Shown piece by piece: positions 8,070 through 16,771 of a stretch of DNA of 64,000 nucleotides. The position numbers were made by a program, and so were the translations under genes. How positions within the stretch are numbered: position 1 is the stretch's first letter; every line of letters begins with the position of its first letter. The notes beneath the pieces are model-generated. The model did no database searches. It worked only from the letters and a program-made list of their open reading frames with translations, and was not told where the DNA came from. Origin of the DNA: Bacteroidales bacterium M7 (GTDB taxonomy: Bacteria > Bacteroidota > Bacteroidia > Bacteroidales > Muribaculaceae); assembly GCA_001689515.1 (NCBI GenBank), contig LUJR01000024.1, positions 96,572 through 160,571 of the forward strand, read 5' to 3'.

Positions 8070-8762
8070 TCAGATGCGGGCTTTGGGCTGGGTGCCTTGG
8101 AAGGCTTTGAGGTAGTTGGGGGTGGAGTAGGCGAGGTCGAGGAAATCCTGGGCGTGCCATGCTTTCTCGGCGAGTGCCACCATGTCGGTGGCGAGGGGCA
8201 CCACTCCTGATATATATAATGCGTTGGGATGGCGTATGACAGGGACCGCCTTGTCGCTGCCTGTGCCGAAGATGGCTACGTGGTTGCGGTCAAGGATGTC
8301 GGCGAGTGAAGTCTCGTCGAGTATCATAGATCCAGGCGCGGTGACTTCATTAAGGGCTATGTCATATACGCCCGTGAACGCTTCCATGCGCCTTGCATCT
8401 ACCATCGGGCAGTAGAGGGTATCGTCGGGCAGCTCCGCTCCGGCAAACATCACATGTGTGACCAGCAATTTGAGCGTGTCGACACCTATGAGCGGGATGC
8501 CGAGAGAGTATGCCAGCCCCTTTGCCTCGCTGAGGCCTATGCGCAAGCCGGTGTAGCTGCCCGGTCCCATGGAGACGGCTACCGCATCGAGGCTCATGTC
8601 GTGGCGGCGCAGATGATCCATGCACTCGCTCAGGAAGCCGCTCAGGCGCGCGGCATGATTGTGGCTCTCCCACTCCTCGAAGTGCAGAAGGATGAAACCG
8701 TCAGACGAAAGTGCCACCGAACATACATCGGCTGATGTCTCTATGCTTATGATTGTCGCCAT
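8070..8762 (-). CDS. tsaB: tRNA threonylcarbamoyladenosine biosynthesis protein TsaB
   Basis: The 230-residue protein is the family's usual length. The ASKHA-fold N-terminus (IISIETSADVCSVALS) is followed by the TsaB signature GPGSYTGLRIG at 66-76. It lacks the metal-binding histidines of the catalytic paralogue TsaD. Known role: with TsaD and TsaE it forms the complex that adds the threonylcarbamoyl group to A37 of ANN-decoding tRNAs in the cytosol. It is divergent from yicC, and each gene has its own TAnnTTTG element in the 90-bp gap. Confidence 0.95.
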   Translation of the reverse strand: MATIISIETSADVCSVALSSDGFILLHFEEWESHNHAARLSGFLSECMDHLRRHDMSLDAVAVSMGPGSYTGLRIGLSEAKGLAYSLGIPLIGVDTLKLLVTHVMFAGAELPDDTLYCPMVDARRMEAFTGVYDIALNEVTAPGSMILDETSLADILDRNHVAIFGTGSDKAVPVIRHPNALYISGVVPLATDMVALAEKAWHAQDFLDLAYSTPNYLKAFQGTQPKARI

Positions 8763-8792
8763 TTGCTGAAAAACATGCTAAAAAATGTAATG

Positions 8793-8800
8793 CAAATTTA
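8793..8800 (-). promoter_or_regulatory. Putative -7 promoter of tsaB
   Basis: The minus strand reads TAAATTTG, 31 bp upstream of the tsaB start at 8762. It is one half of a divergent promoter pair with 8823-8830. Confidence 0.6.
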
Positions 8801-8822
8801 GGTTTTTTCTCTCTTATTTCGC

Positions 8823-8830
8823 TAATTTTG
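8823..8830 (+). promoter_or_regulatory. Putative -7 promoter of yicC
   Basis: TAATTTTG lies 24 bp upstream of the ATG chosen for yicC (8854). A GTG overlapping the element's end would be an in-frame start but would leave no room for a leader. Confidence 0.6.
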
Positions 8831-8853
8831 TGGATAGAAACACTTATGAAGCT

Positions 8854-9735
8854 ATGCTCTTATCAATGACCGGTTTCGGAGATGCCACGGTGCAGGCTCC
8901 GGAGAGAAAAATCACAGTGGAGATAAAGTCGCTCAACTCCAAGCAGTTTGACATGTCGACGCGTGTCCCCTCCATCTATCGCGACAAGGATCTGGAGATG
9001 CGTAACCACTTGGCTTCGCGCCTGATGCGTGGCAAGGTGGATATGGTCATCACTGCCGAGAGCAGCAAGGGGTCGGAAGCCCCGCGCCTCAACCTTGACG
9101 TGATGCGTGACTATAAGGAGCAGATCACTAATGCAAGCCGCGAGCTCGGGCTGCCTCTGCCTGCTGACTGGTACAGCATCCTCGTCAGGATGCCTGACAT
9201 ATACGAGAGCAGCGATGCCGCATCGTCAAAGGTGTCGGAAGTGGAGGCTCAGGCTCTGCTTGACGCAGTGGATGAGGCTGCCGACGCTCTGATAGAGTTC
9301 AGAATGCAGGAAGGCGCAAAACTTGAGGAATTCTTCACCAAGCGCATCGATGCCATAGCTACTCTGCTTGAGATGGTGCCGCAATATGAGTCGGAGAGAG
9401 TGGCGAAAATCCGTGCCCGCATCGAGGACGGACTCGGTCAGCTCCATAAGGTGGACTATGACCGCTCTCGTCTGGAGCAGGAGATGATATTCTATATAGA
9501 AAAGCTTGATGTCAACGAGGAAAAGCAGCGTCTGGCACAACATCTGAGCTACTTCAAGACCACGATGAACGCAGAGCCGGGACAGGGCAAAAAACTCGGT
9601 TTCATAGCCCAGGAGATGGGACGCGAGATCAATACTCTCGGTTCGAAGAGCAACCACGCCGAGATGCAGAAGCTCGTGGTCAAGATGAAAGACGAACTCG
9701 AGCAGATCAAGGAACAGGTGCTCAACTTGCTGTAA
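8854..9735 (+). CDS. YicC-family endoribonuclease-like protein
   Basis: The 293-residue protein begins MLLSMTGFGDA, the hallmark YicC start (SMTGFG), contains EIKSLNSKQFDMSTRVPS, and ends in a helical region (GFIAQEMGREINTLGSKSNHAEMQ) typical of the DUF1732 C-terminal domain. I prefer the ATG at 8854 over the GTG at 8830 because family members start just before SMTGFG and the promoter overlaps 8830. YicC proteins have been described as endoribonucleases acting on RNA; the target here is unknown. It is followed by gmk, a common bacterial pairing. Confidence 0.92.
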   Translation: MLLSMTGFGDATVQAPERKITVEIKSLNSKQFDMSTRVPSIYRDKDLEMRNHLASRLMRGKVDMVITAESSKGSEAPRLNLDVMRDYKEQITNASRELGLPLPADWYSILVRMPDIYESSDAASSKVSEVEAQALLDAVDEAADALIEFRMQEGAKLEEFFTKRIDAIATLLEMVPQYESERVAKIRARIEDGLGQLHKVDYDRSRLEQEMIFYIEKLDVNEEKQRLAQHLSYFKTTMNAEPGQGKKLGFIAQEMGREINTLGSKSNHAEMQKLVVKMKDELEQIKEQVLNLL

Positions 9736-9758
9736 TGCAGTAGCTTATATGCGAAACA

Positions 9759-9785
9759 TGTAGGGACATGCCGTGGCATGTCCGC
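9759..9785 (+). repeat. Single REP element between yicC and gmk
   Basis: It begins TGTAGGGACATGCC with central GT and ends GGCATGTCCGC. It is a single copy 24 bp after the yicC stop. The in-frame ORF of gmk extends through it, so the true gmk start must be downstream. Confidence 0.9.
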
Positions 9786-9813
9786 ATACAGCCACATGGT
9801 TAAAGGTAACAAT

Positions 9814-10389
9814 ATGGGAAATAAAGGCAAAATCATCATAATATCCGCCCCGTCGGGTACCGGCAAGTCTACCATCATCAACAGGATCATGGGCGACCCG
9901 TCGCTTGACCTGCAATTTTCGATAAGTGCCACCAGCCGCGAGCCACGCAAAGGGGAGGCGCACGGTGTCAATTACTATTTCTTCACCGCCGACGATTTCC
10001 GCAAGGCGGTTGCCGCCGACCTGTTCGTGGAGTGGGAGGAGGTATATCCAGGACGCTTCTACGGTACGCTCCGTAGCGAGATTGACCGCATAACCGGCGA
10101 GGGACACAACGTCATCATGGATGTGGATGTCAAGGGAGGCGTAAACATCAAGCATATGATGGGCACGGATGCCCTGTCGGTGTTCGTAAAGCCGCCTACG
10201 ATAGATACCTTACGCGAGCGTCTTGAAGCCCGGGCTACCGACACCCCCGAGCAGATAGCCCAAAGGGTGGCGAAGGCAGAGTATGAGATGGAATTTGCCC
10301 CGCAATTTGACCGCATAGTGGTCAATGACGACCTCCACACCGCCGTGGAGGAGGTGCGCGGGCTCGTCAAGGATTTTATCAACCGCTGA
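9814..10389 (+). CDS. gmk: Guanylate kinase
   Basis: The 191-residue protein has P-loop SAPSGTGKST at residues 11-20, then SATSREPRKGEAHGVNYYF, the GMP-binding segment, and the lid/adenine-contact region (DIDVKGG-like DVDVKGG). It phosphorylates GMP to GDP with ATP in the cytosol. The start at 9814 (MGNKGK) gives the usual family length; 9796 (MVKGNN) is also possible, and anything earlier would translate the REP at 9759-9785. Six bases separate its stop from nadD. Confidence 0.96.
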   Translation: MGNKGKIIIISAPSGTGKSTIINRIMGDPSLDLQFSISATSREPRKGEAHGVNYYFFTADDFRKAVAADLFVEWEEVYPGRFYGTLRSEIDRITGEGHNVIMDVDVKGGVNIKHMMGTDALSVFVKPPTIDTLRERLEARATDTPEQIAQRVAKAEYEMEFAPQFDRIVVNDDLHTAVEEVRGLVKDFINR

Positions 10390-10395
10390 CATATC

Positions 10396-11004
10396 ATGGA
10401 CTCACAGGGTCGCCAAGTTATAGGCATACTCGGCGGGTCGTTCAATCCCGTACACATAGGGCATCTGATGCTGGCATCGTATCTGAGCCAGTTCGGACGG
10501 CTTGATGCGGTGTGGCTGACTCTCTCTCCTCTCAATCCGCTCAAAGCTGCGTCCAATGAACTGCTGCCTGACATGCAGAGGCTCAAGATGCTCCAGATTG
10601 CCACTGCCGAGGCTCATGGAGTGGGTGTATGTGACATAGAGCTGTCTATGCCTCGCCCCTCTTTTACAATCGATACCCTCCGTCTGCTTGCCAGACGGTA
10701 TCCGCGACGCAGGTTCAAGCTCATCATCGGGTCTGACAACTGGCGCATATTTGACAAGTGGCGTGATTATGAGGCTATACTTGACGAGTTCGGCGTGATA
10801 GTGTATCCGCGCCCGGGCTACGAGATAGAGACACCTATATATGAGAGCCGTGCGGAGTTTGTCAATGCTCCGATGACCAATCTGTCAAGCACATTCGTGC
10901 GCCATGCCCTCGCCAAAGGGGGTGACATGAACTTTTTCCTCCCGCCGGGTGTCTACAGATATATTCTTGACAACGGGCTTTACGGAGTCCGCAAACCACA
11001 ATAA
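10396..11004 (+). CDS. nadD: Nicotinate-nucleotide adenylyltransferase
   Basis: The 202-residue protein has the nucleotidyltransferase motif GGSFNPVHIGHL at 13-24 and the C-terminal NLSSTFVR version of the ISSTxIR motif. It adenylates nicotinate mononucleotide to deamido-NAD, in cytosolic NAD biosynthesis. It lies 6 bp downstream of gmk and 16 bp before the DUF5063 gene, so it is probably part of a yicC-gmk-nadD-DUF5063 operon. Confidence 0.96.
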   Translation: MDSQGRQVIGILGGSFNPVHIGHLMLASYLSQFGRLDAVWLTLSPLNPLKAASNELLPDMQRLKMLQIATAEAHGVGVCDIELSMPRPSFTIDTLRLLARRYPRRRFKLIIGSDNWRIFDKWRDYEAILDEFGVIVYPRPGYEIETPIYESRAEFVNAPMTNLSSTFVRHALAKGGDMNFFLPPGVYRYILDNGLYGVRKPQ

Positions 11005-11020
11005 TTTCCACACATTCCAG

Positions 11021-11521
11021 ATGTTAGCACCTAATTCCTTGGCATTCATTGCCCTTTGTAACGAGTATTGTCAGGCTCTCGAGCAGGCACGTGAATCCAC
11101 CCGCGACGAGTTCATAGCCACCATGCTCCGCCAGCTGCCGCGCATCTACATATCCGCCACCGACCTCAAACCCGATGAAGATATGCTTGCCGAGGATGCC
11201 TATATAGAAAATGTGCTTGACGAGCAGTATTACGACTCGTTGCGCCGGCATATCGAGAATCTGCTGGGCGAGGATGACACATATCTCGAAGTGTTTGAGG
11301 AGGATATGAAGTATTCCGACACCCCCATCGCCGCAAGCATCTCCGAGGGACTGTGTGACATCTTCCAGGTGATGTACAATCTGCTCGACGTGGTGCGCGA
11401 TGCTCCCGACGAGCTGGTCCAGTCATCGCTCGCCGCTGTCAAGGAGGACTTCGAGTCCTACTGGAGCCGCCCCCTCTGCAACGTGCTCCGCGCCCTCAAC
11501 CACCTCCGCTACTTCGCCTGA
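11021..11521 (+). CDS. DUF5063 family protein
   Basis: The 166-residue cytosolic acidic protein is largely helical, with LAPNSLAFIALCNEYCQALE at the start and a conserved-looking DVVRDAPDE...NVLRALNHLRYFA end. I recognise the DUF5063 pattern; no function is established. The ATG at 11021 follows the nadD stop by 16 bp; an ORF reaching back to 10949 overlaps nadD and is less likely. Its position after nadD is common in Bacteroidales. No catalytic motif is visible. Confidence 0.8.
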   Translation: MLAPNSLAFIALCNEYCQALEQARESTRDEFIATMLRQLPRIYISATDLKPDEDMLAEDAYIENVLDEQYYDSLRRHIENLLGEDDTYLEVFEEDMKYSDTPIAASISEGLCDIFQVMYNLLDVVRDAPDELVQSSLAAVKEDFESYWSRPLCNVLRALNHLRYFA

Positions 11522-11527
11522 TTTGCG

Positions 11528-12532
11528 GTGACTTATACATATATGATGGAGATTATTGATACTTCAAAATCTGAATATTCGGATATCCTTTCGGCTGTGA
11601 GGGCTATAAAGGGTGCCATTATAGAAAGTAGATATGTCACAGCAAAGTTGATTAATAAGGAGATAGTCACCCTTTACTACAACATCGGTCGATTTATCTC
11701 CATCCGCTCCCGTCTCGGACATTGGGGTACCAGTGCGATTTCTCGTCTTTCGTTGCTTCTTAATCAAGAACTTCCAGGATTAAGGGGTTTCTCGGAAACC
11801 CATATAAAGAATATGCGCATATTCTTTGAAGAGTGGCGAGGTGTTTTTGAAAATCGGCAGTTGGCGACTGCCGATTTAGCACCTATAACTGATGATGATT
11901 TTGAGAGGGTCGTAAATCGGCAGTTGATGACTGCTGAAAGCTCTCGCTGATGGGCTGGTAAATACTCGCAATATAGCGCAACTAATTTCCATGGTTGTAT
12001 TGATGACGAGTTGTTGCGACGAAGAGCGTTGCAATCGTTTAGGGATAACTATGTTTTTGATTTTGTGGAGTTGGAGGATGACGAGGATTTGTTTGACGAA
12101 AAAATCCTTGAAGGTGAAATAGTCAAGAATGTCAAGGATTTCATCATGGCTTTCGGCCAAGATTTTGCCTATATGGGTAATCAGTACAGGCTTAATGTTG
12201 AAGGTCTGGATTATTTCATTGATTTGCTATTCTATCATAGAGGTTTGCGATGTCTGGTTGCGATAGAATTGAAGCGTGGCTCTTTCAAGCCTCCGTATGC
12301 AGGTCAGCTCAATTTTTATTTGGGAGCACTTGACGCATATGTGAAACGCCCTGATGAAAATCCATCAATAGGTATCATATTATGCCGGGAGAAATCAGAC
12401 AAAATAGTAGAATTTGCATTCAGAAACATGACTTCTCCCATGGGCGTCGCGACATACACCTTACGAAAGGAACTTCTCGAAGAATATAAGGATGCGCTCC
12501 CGGATCCAGATGATTTGAAACAGCTCATGTAG
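11528..12532 (+). pseudogene. Broken YhcG (DUF1016) PD-(D/E)XK-type nuclease gene
   Basis: Two same-frame pieces make up the gene. The 5' piece (11528-11950) encodes the DUF1016 N-terminal helical domain (LYYNIGRFISIRSR...ETHIKNMRIFF). The 3' piece (about 12011-12532) encodes the nuclease domain (AFGQDFAYMGNQYRL, DLLFYHRG, VAIELKRGSFKPPYAGQLNFYL, NPSIGIILCR). Between them are an in-frame TGA at 11948-11950 and a stretch without family resemblance, so part of the middle domain appears lost. Intact relatives are usually 340-380 residues. The region is clearly AT-richer than its neighbours, suggesting transfer. YhcG proteins are associated with restriction or defence loci, but this copy is probably inactive unless the pieces act separately. 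Confidence 0.78.
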
Positions 12533-12594
12533 TTTTTAAGGTGAGGTGTAATTCGGACCAGAAGGATTTTGGGCGGTGTTTGCGCGAAAATTCG

Positions 12595-12602
12595 TAACTT
12601 TG
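12595..12602 (+). promoter_or_regulatory. Putative -7 promoter of the lptG-ribBA-metX-lepA run
   Basis: TAACTTTG lies 44 bp before the chosen lptG ATG (12646). A TTTTG at 12567-12571 could serve as a -33 element, with a slightly long 23-bp spacer. Confidence 0.55.
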
Positions 12603-12645
12603 TAGTTCGCAAAGCTGCGGCTTGGCGGTGATGCTACTGACCGTT

Positions 12646-14490
12646 ATGAGAATCCCTGGAATAAAGCGCATGTATATGTTCATGTTGGAGAGCTTTCTGC
12701 CGCTCTTCGTCATGACTTTCTTCATCACGCTGTTTATAGTGCTGATGCAGTTCCTATGGCGCTATATCGACGACCTTGTGGGCAAGGGACTCGGAGTGGA
12801 TGTCATCGCCGAACTGTTTTTCTATGCCGCGCTGACCATGATACCCATGGCTCTGCCGCTTGCCATACTGCTGGCTTCGCTGATGACGTTCGGCAACCTC
12901 GGCGAACAGTTTGAGCTTACTGCCATGAAGGCGTCGGGTGTGTCGCTGCTGCGGTCCATGAAACCACTCATCGCGCTTATCATTCTCATAGCCATAGGGG
13001 CATTCTTCTTCCAGAACAATGTCCTCCCCATCGCACAGACCAAGATGTGGACGCTCCTATACTCCATGAGGCAGAAATCGCCCGAAGTGGAGATACCCGA
13101 AGGGGTGTTCTATGACCAGATTCCCGGTTACAACCTCTTTGTGGAGACTAAAAACTCGGATACGGGCACGCTCTACAACATGATGATATATGATGTGTCG
13201 AAGGGTTTTGAAAACTCGTCAATCATCCTTGCCGACTCAGGGCGTCTGGCGTTCTCGGAAGATCAGACACACCTGTTTCTGAAACTGTGGAACGGAGAAT
13301 CGTTTGAGAATCTTAAGGAGGCGGCATCAAACATGCGTAATGTGCCATACAGGCGCGAATCCTTTAAAGACAAGGAGATACTTGTCACCTTCGATGCCAA
13401 TTTCAACCGCCTTGACGAGCAGGGCATGCGTAACCAGTATGTGGGCAAGAATCTCAGCGAGCTGCAAGCTACAATTGACAGCGTGGGGTTGCGGGTCGAC
13501 AGCGTCGGTGCCATATATGCAGGTGACCTGCGCCGACAGCCTATAGTTGGCACAAGTGCCTACAAGACGGCATATGACGGCAAGAAATATACCTACACCA
13601 AGGATGACGGCTCCGAGAAAGCAGGGCGGTTGGTCGACATAGACTCGCTCTTCAGAGCCGGGGGCGCACAGCAGCGGTCGTATATCCAGTCAGCCCTCAA
13701 CATAGCCCGGCGCAACAAACAGAACTATGAATTCAAGGCTCTTGCCATGAGCGAGGACCGCGAGACGATACGTCGCCATGCCATAGAGTTGCAGAAGAAG
13801 TTCACCCTGTCGTTTGCCTGCATAATCTTCTTCTTTATCGGTGCGCCTCTCGGAGCCATTATACGCAAGGGAGGCTTGGGCATGCCGCTGGTGATTTCGG
13901 TGTTTCTGTTTATATTCTACTACATAATCGACAACACCGGCTACAAGCTCGCACGTGACGGCCGCTGGGAGGTATGGGAAGGCATGTGGCTCAGCGCAGC
14001 CGTGCTGCTTCCGCTCGGCATCTTCTTCACCTACAAGGCGGTCAATGACTCTGCTGTATTCAATGCTGATGCCTACCGCAACTTCATACGCCGTCTGCTC
14101 GGCAAGGCTCCTTATCGCGTTGTGACGCTCAAAGAGCTGGTAATGGACGATGTAGACCCGCAGAAAGCCATAGAGATGGTTGCCGCTCTAAGGGAGCGCG
14201 CTGAGCGGGTGATTGCCGCACATCCGTTGCGCCGGTGGGTTCCCCAGCGTTACGATCAGGAGCAGTTTGACCGACTGAGCGCGGAGATGGAGGCTGTAGT
14301 CACATATCTCGGCAATTCGCGTGACGTGCTCGTCATCAACAAGCTGATGGACTTCCCAGTGTTCCATACCACGCTGGTAGGGAAGATGCACATGGGTCGC
14401 GGTGCGCAGGTGCATGACGCACGGACGGTGGTCAAGGTGTGCAACGAGCTTATAGACATGCTCACGCCTAAAGCGACTGATAAAACATAA
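12646..14490 (+). CDS. lptG: LptF/LptG-family lipopolysaccharide export permease
   Basis: The 614-residue protein has N-terminal transmembrane segments (LPLFVMTFFITLFIVLMQFL, then DDLVGKGLGVDVIAELFFYA), a large periplasmic region with the YjgP/YjgQ pattern (PEVEIPEGVFYDQIPGYNLF), and C-terminal segments (FTLSFACIIFFFIGAPLGAI). Known role: inner-membrane part of the LptBFG transporter that extracts LPS for export. It is longer than the enterobacterial proteins (about 360), as in other Bacteroidetes, and ends in a cytosolic extension of about 150 residues. I start at MRIPGIKRM; ATG 12631 is an alternative. Confidence 0.9.
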   Translation: MRIPGIKRMYMFMLESFLPLFVMTFFITLFIVLMQFLWRYIDDLVGKGLGVDVIAELFFYAALTMIPMALPLAILLASLMTFGNLGEQFELTAMKASGVSLLRSMKPLIALIILIAIGAFFFQNNVLPIAQTKMWTLLYSMRQKSPEVEIPEGVFYDQIPGYNLFVETKNSDTGTLYNMMIYDVSKGFENSSIILADSGRLAFSEDQTHLFLKLWNGESFENLKEAASNMRNVPYRRESFKDKEILVTFDANFNRLDEQGMRNQYVGKNLSELQATIDSVGLRVDSVGAIYAGDLRRQPIVGTSAYKTAYDGKKYTYTKDDGSEKAGRLVDIDSLFRAGGAQQRSYIQSALNIARRNKQNYEFKALAMSEDRETIRRHAIELQKKFTLSFACIIFFFIGAPLGAIIRKGGLGMPLVISVFLFIFYYIIDNTGYKLARDGRWEVWEGMWLSAAVLLPLGIFFTYKAVNDSAVFNADAYRNFIRRLLGKAPYRVVTLKELVMDDVDPQKAIEMVAALRERAERVIAAHPLRRWVPQRYDQEQFDRLSAEMEAVVTYLGNSRDVLVINKLMDFPVFHTTLVGKMHMGRGAQVHDARTVVKVCNELIDMLTPKATDKT

Positions 14491-14532
14491 TTACGCCAAT
14501 ATATATCCAACCCTGCATAATACTTATCCACG

Positions 14533-15747
14533 ATGAATGAAGAAATAAAACTCGACAGCATTGAGGAGGCTATAGCCGACTTCCGTGAAGGCAAATTCGT
14601 GATAGTGGTCGATGACGAAGACCGCGAAAACGAGGGCGATCTCATCATCGCAGCCGAGAAGGTCACGCCTGATGCCGTAAACTTCATGGTTACCAATGCC
14701 CGTGGAGAGCTTTGCGCTCCTCTGACCATATCACGCTGTCACCAGCTCCATCTTGAGCATCAGGTGGCAGACAACACTTCGATGCTTGGCACACCCTTTA
14801 CGGTGACTGTCGACAAGCTCCCTGGATGCACCACCGGCGTGTCGGCGCATGACCGCGCTGCCACCATCAATGCCCTTGCCGACCCGGCTTCCACAGCCGA
14901 GATTTTTGGCAGACCTGGGCATGTGCACCCTCTCTATGCTCAGGACCAGGGTGTGCTGAAGCGTGCCGGACATACCGAAGCTGCCATTGACCTTGCACGT
15001 CTTGCAGGGTTGACGCCGGCTGCCGCGCTGATAGAGATACTCAACCCCGATGGCACGATGGCGCGTCTGCCGCAGTTGCGCAAGCGCGCTGACGAGTGGG
15101 GCTTGAAACTCGTGTCGATACGCGACCTCATAGCCTACCGCATCAAGCACGAGTCGCTCGTGGAGCGCGGCGTGGAGGTTGACCTCCCTACCGAATACGG
15201 ACATTTCCGTCTGATACCTTTCCGCCAGCTCGACAACGGTCTGGAACATGTGGCACTTATCAAGGGCGATATCACCACCCCTGAGCCTGTATTGCTCCGA
15301 GTGCACTCGTCATGTGCTACAGGTGACATCTTCGCATCCAAGAGATGTGACTGCGGCGAGCAGCTACACCGCGCCATGCAGATGGTCGACAAGGAGGGAC
15401 GCGGCATGATACTCTATCTCAGCCAGGAGGGTAGAGGCATAGGTCTGATGGAGAAAATCAGAGCTTACAAACTCCAGGAGGAGGGCATGGACACCGTGGA
15501 GGCAAACCTGCACCTCGGACACAAGGCTGATGAGCGCGACTACGGCGTGGGTGCCCAGATTCTCTACCAGCTCGGCGTGCGTGACATGCGCCTGATCACC
15601 AACAATCCCGTCAAGCGAACCGGACTCGAGGGCTTCGGACTCCGTGTGGTCGAGAACGTACCCATCGAGATAGCCCCCAACGAATATAACCGAGTTTATC
15701 TCCATACCAAACGTGCCCGCATGGGGCATGATCTGCACCAGTCCTGA
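14533..15747 (+). CDS. ribBA: Bifunctional 3,4-dihydroxy-2-butanone-4-phosphate synthase / GTP cyclohydrolase II
   Basis: The 404-residue fusion has the DHBP synthase domain at about 1-205, with the acidic metal-binding loop DDEDRENEGDL and RAGHTEAAIDLARLAG. The GTP cyclohydrolase II domain, about 206-404, has zinc cysteines in SSCATGDIFASKRCDCGEQ and catalytic SQEGRGIGL. It makes both starting intermediates of riboflavin synthesis. Separate ribD lies at 29602. No FMN riboswitch is visible upstream; the 42-bp gap from lptG suggests co-transcription. Confidence 0.97.
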   Translation: MNEEIKLDSIEEAIADFREGKFVIVVDDEDRENEGDLIIAAEKVTPDAVNFMVTNARGELCAPLTISRCHQLHLEHQVADNTSMLGTPFTVTVDKLPGCTTGVSAHDRAATINALADPASTAEIFGRPGHVHPLYAQDQGVLKRAGHTEAAIDLARLAGLTPAAALIEILNPDGTMARLPQLRKRADEWGLKLVSIRDLIAYRIKHESLVERGVEVDLPTEYGHFRLIPFRQLDNGLEHVALIKGDITTPEPVLLRVHSSCATGDIFASKRCDCGEQLHRAMQMVDKEGRGMILYLSQEGRGIGLMEKIRAYKLQEEGMDTVEANLHLGHKADERDYGVGAQILYQLGVRDMRLITNNPVKRTGLEGFGLRVVENVPIEIAPNEYNRVYLHTKRARMGHDLHQS

Positions 15748-15756
15748 TTACTCCTG

Positions 15757-16767
15757 ATGACTGAATACTACGACTATCCCAACGATTTTCCACTTGAACT
15801 TGGCGGGTCGCTCCCCAAGCTCAGGATAGCATATAATACCTACGGCACTCTCAACGAGCGACGTGACAATGTGGTGTGGGTGTGTCATGGACTGACCGCC
15901 AATAGCGATGTGCAGGACTGGTGGCCCCACACAGTGGAAGAGGGACGCTTTCTTGACCCGCGAGACCACTTCATAGTTTGCGCCAATTTCCTCGGCTCGC
16001 CCTACGGCTCGTCGGGACCCATGCAGGTCAATCCTGCCACAGGCAAGCTTTACCTTGACCAGTTCCCGCGGTTCACCATCCGCGATATGGTGCGTGCGCA
16101 CATGTTGCTTGCTGACCATCTCGGCATCAGCCGTATCAACACCATGATAGGGGTGTCGGTGGGCGGTTTCCAGGCTCTTGAGTGGGCTGTGATGAAGCCT
16201 GAGAGCATCGACAAGATGATACTTATGGCTACCGATGCTATCGCTTCGCCATGGACCATAGCCCTTGACGAGACCATGCGCATGGCGATCGAGGGGGACC
16301 CCACATTCGGCGATCCGACCCCCGATGCAGGCAAGGCTGGATTGGCTACGGCTCGTGCCATAGCCCTGCTCAGCTACCGCGGTCCCAGCGGTTACAATTT
16401 CACTCAGCGTGACGTGGAGGAACTGCCTGAGGTGCACCGCGCATCGAGCTATCAGCGTTATCAGGGCGAGAAACTCTGTCGCCGCTATGATGTATACAGC
16501 TACTATGCCATCCTCAACAGTTTTGACACCCACGACCTCGGACGCGGACGTGGCGGGGTTGATGCCGCACTGGCATCAATCACAGCCAAGACGCTTGTGG
16601 TCGGCATCACTACCGACATAGTCTTTCCGCCCTACGAGGTCAAAGATCTGGCATCCAAGATACCGGGGGCTTCGTATGCCGAGATAGAGAGCCGTTTCGG
16701 ACATGACGGCTTCCTTGTGGAGCATCAGCAGCTCCACGATGTGTTTAACCCATTTATCAACGGTTAG
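15757..16767 (+). CDS. metX: Homoserine O-acetyltransferase (MetX family)
   Basis: The 336-residue alpha/beta-hydrolase has the family's CHGLTANSDVQDWW loop, the oxyanion/substrate segment NFLGSPYGSSGP, the nucleophile elbow GVSVGGFQALEW (Ser134), a late Asp (TTDIVFPP) and catalytic His in RFGHDGFLVEH. It activates homoserine with acetyl-CoA for methionine synthesis. It lies 9 bp after ribBA and 4 bp before lepA. Members of this fold sometimes acylate other substrates or act as hydrolases, so acetyl specificity is inferred from the motifs. Confidence 0.9.
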   Translation: MTEYYDYPNDFPLELGGSLPKLRIAYNTYGTLNERRDNVVWVCHGLTANSDVQDWWPHTVEEGRFLDPRDHFIVCANFLGSPYGSSGPMQVNPATGKLYLDQFPRFTIRDMVRAHMLLADHLGISRINTMIGVSVGGFQALEWAVMKPESIDKMILMATDAIASPWTIALDETMRMAIEGDPTFGDPTPDAGKAGLATARAIALLSYRGPSGYNFTQRDVEELPEVHRASSYQRYQGEKLCRRYDVYSYYAILNSFDTHDLGRGRGGVDAALASITAKTLVVGITTDIVFPPYEVKDLASKIPGASYAEIESRFGHDGFLVEHQQLHDVFNPFING

Positions 16768-16771
16768 TCAA

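Noticed and set aside
11948..11950. TGA in the yhcG frame read as selenocysteine
   Set aside because: No SECIS-like hairpin and no catalytic need at that place; the flanking sequence has also lost family similarity, which points to decay.
14491..14532. FMN riboswitch ahead of ribBA, or SAM riboswitch ahead of metX
   Set aside because: The upstream gaps are 42 bp and 9 bp, too short to hold either aptamer.
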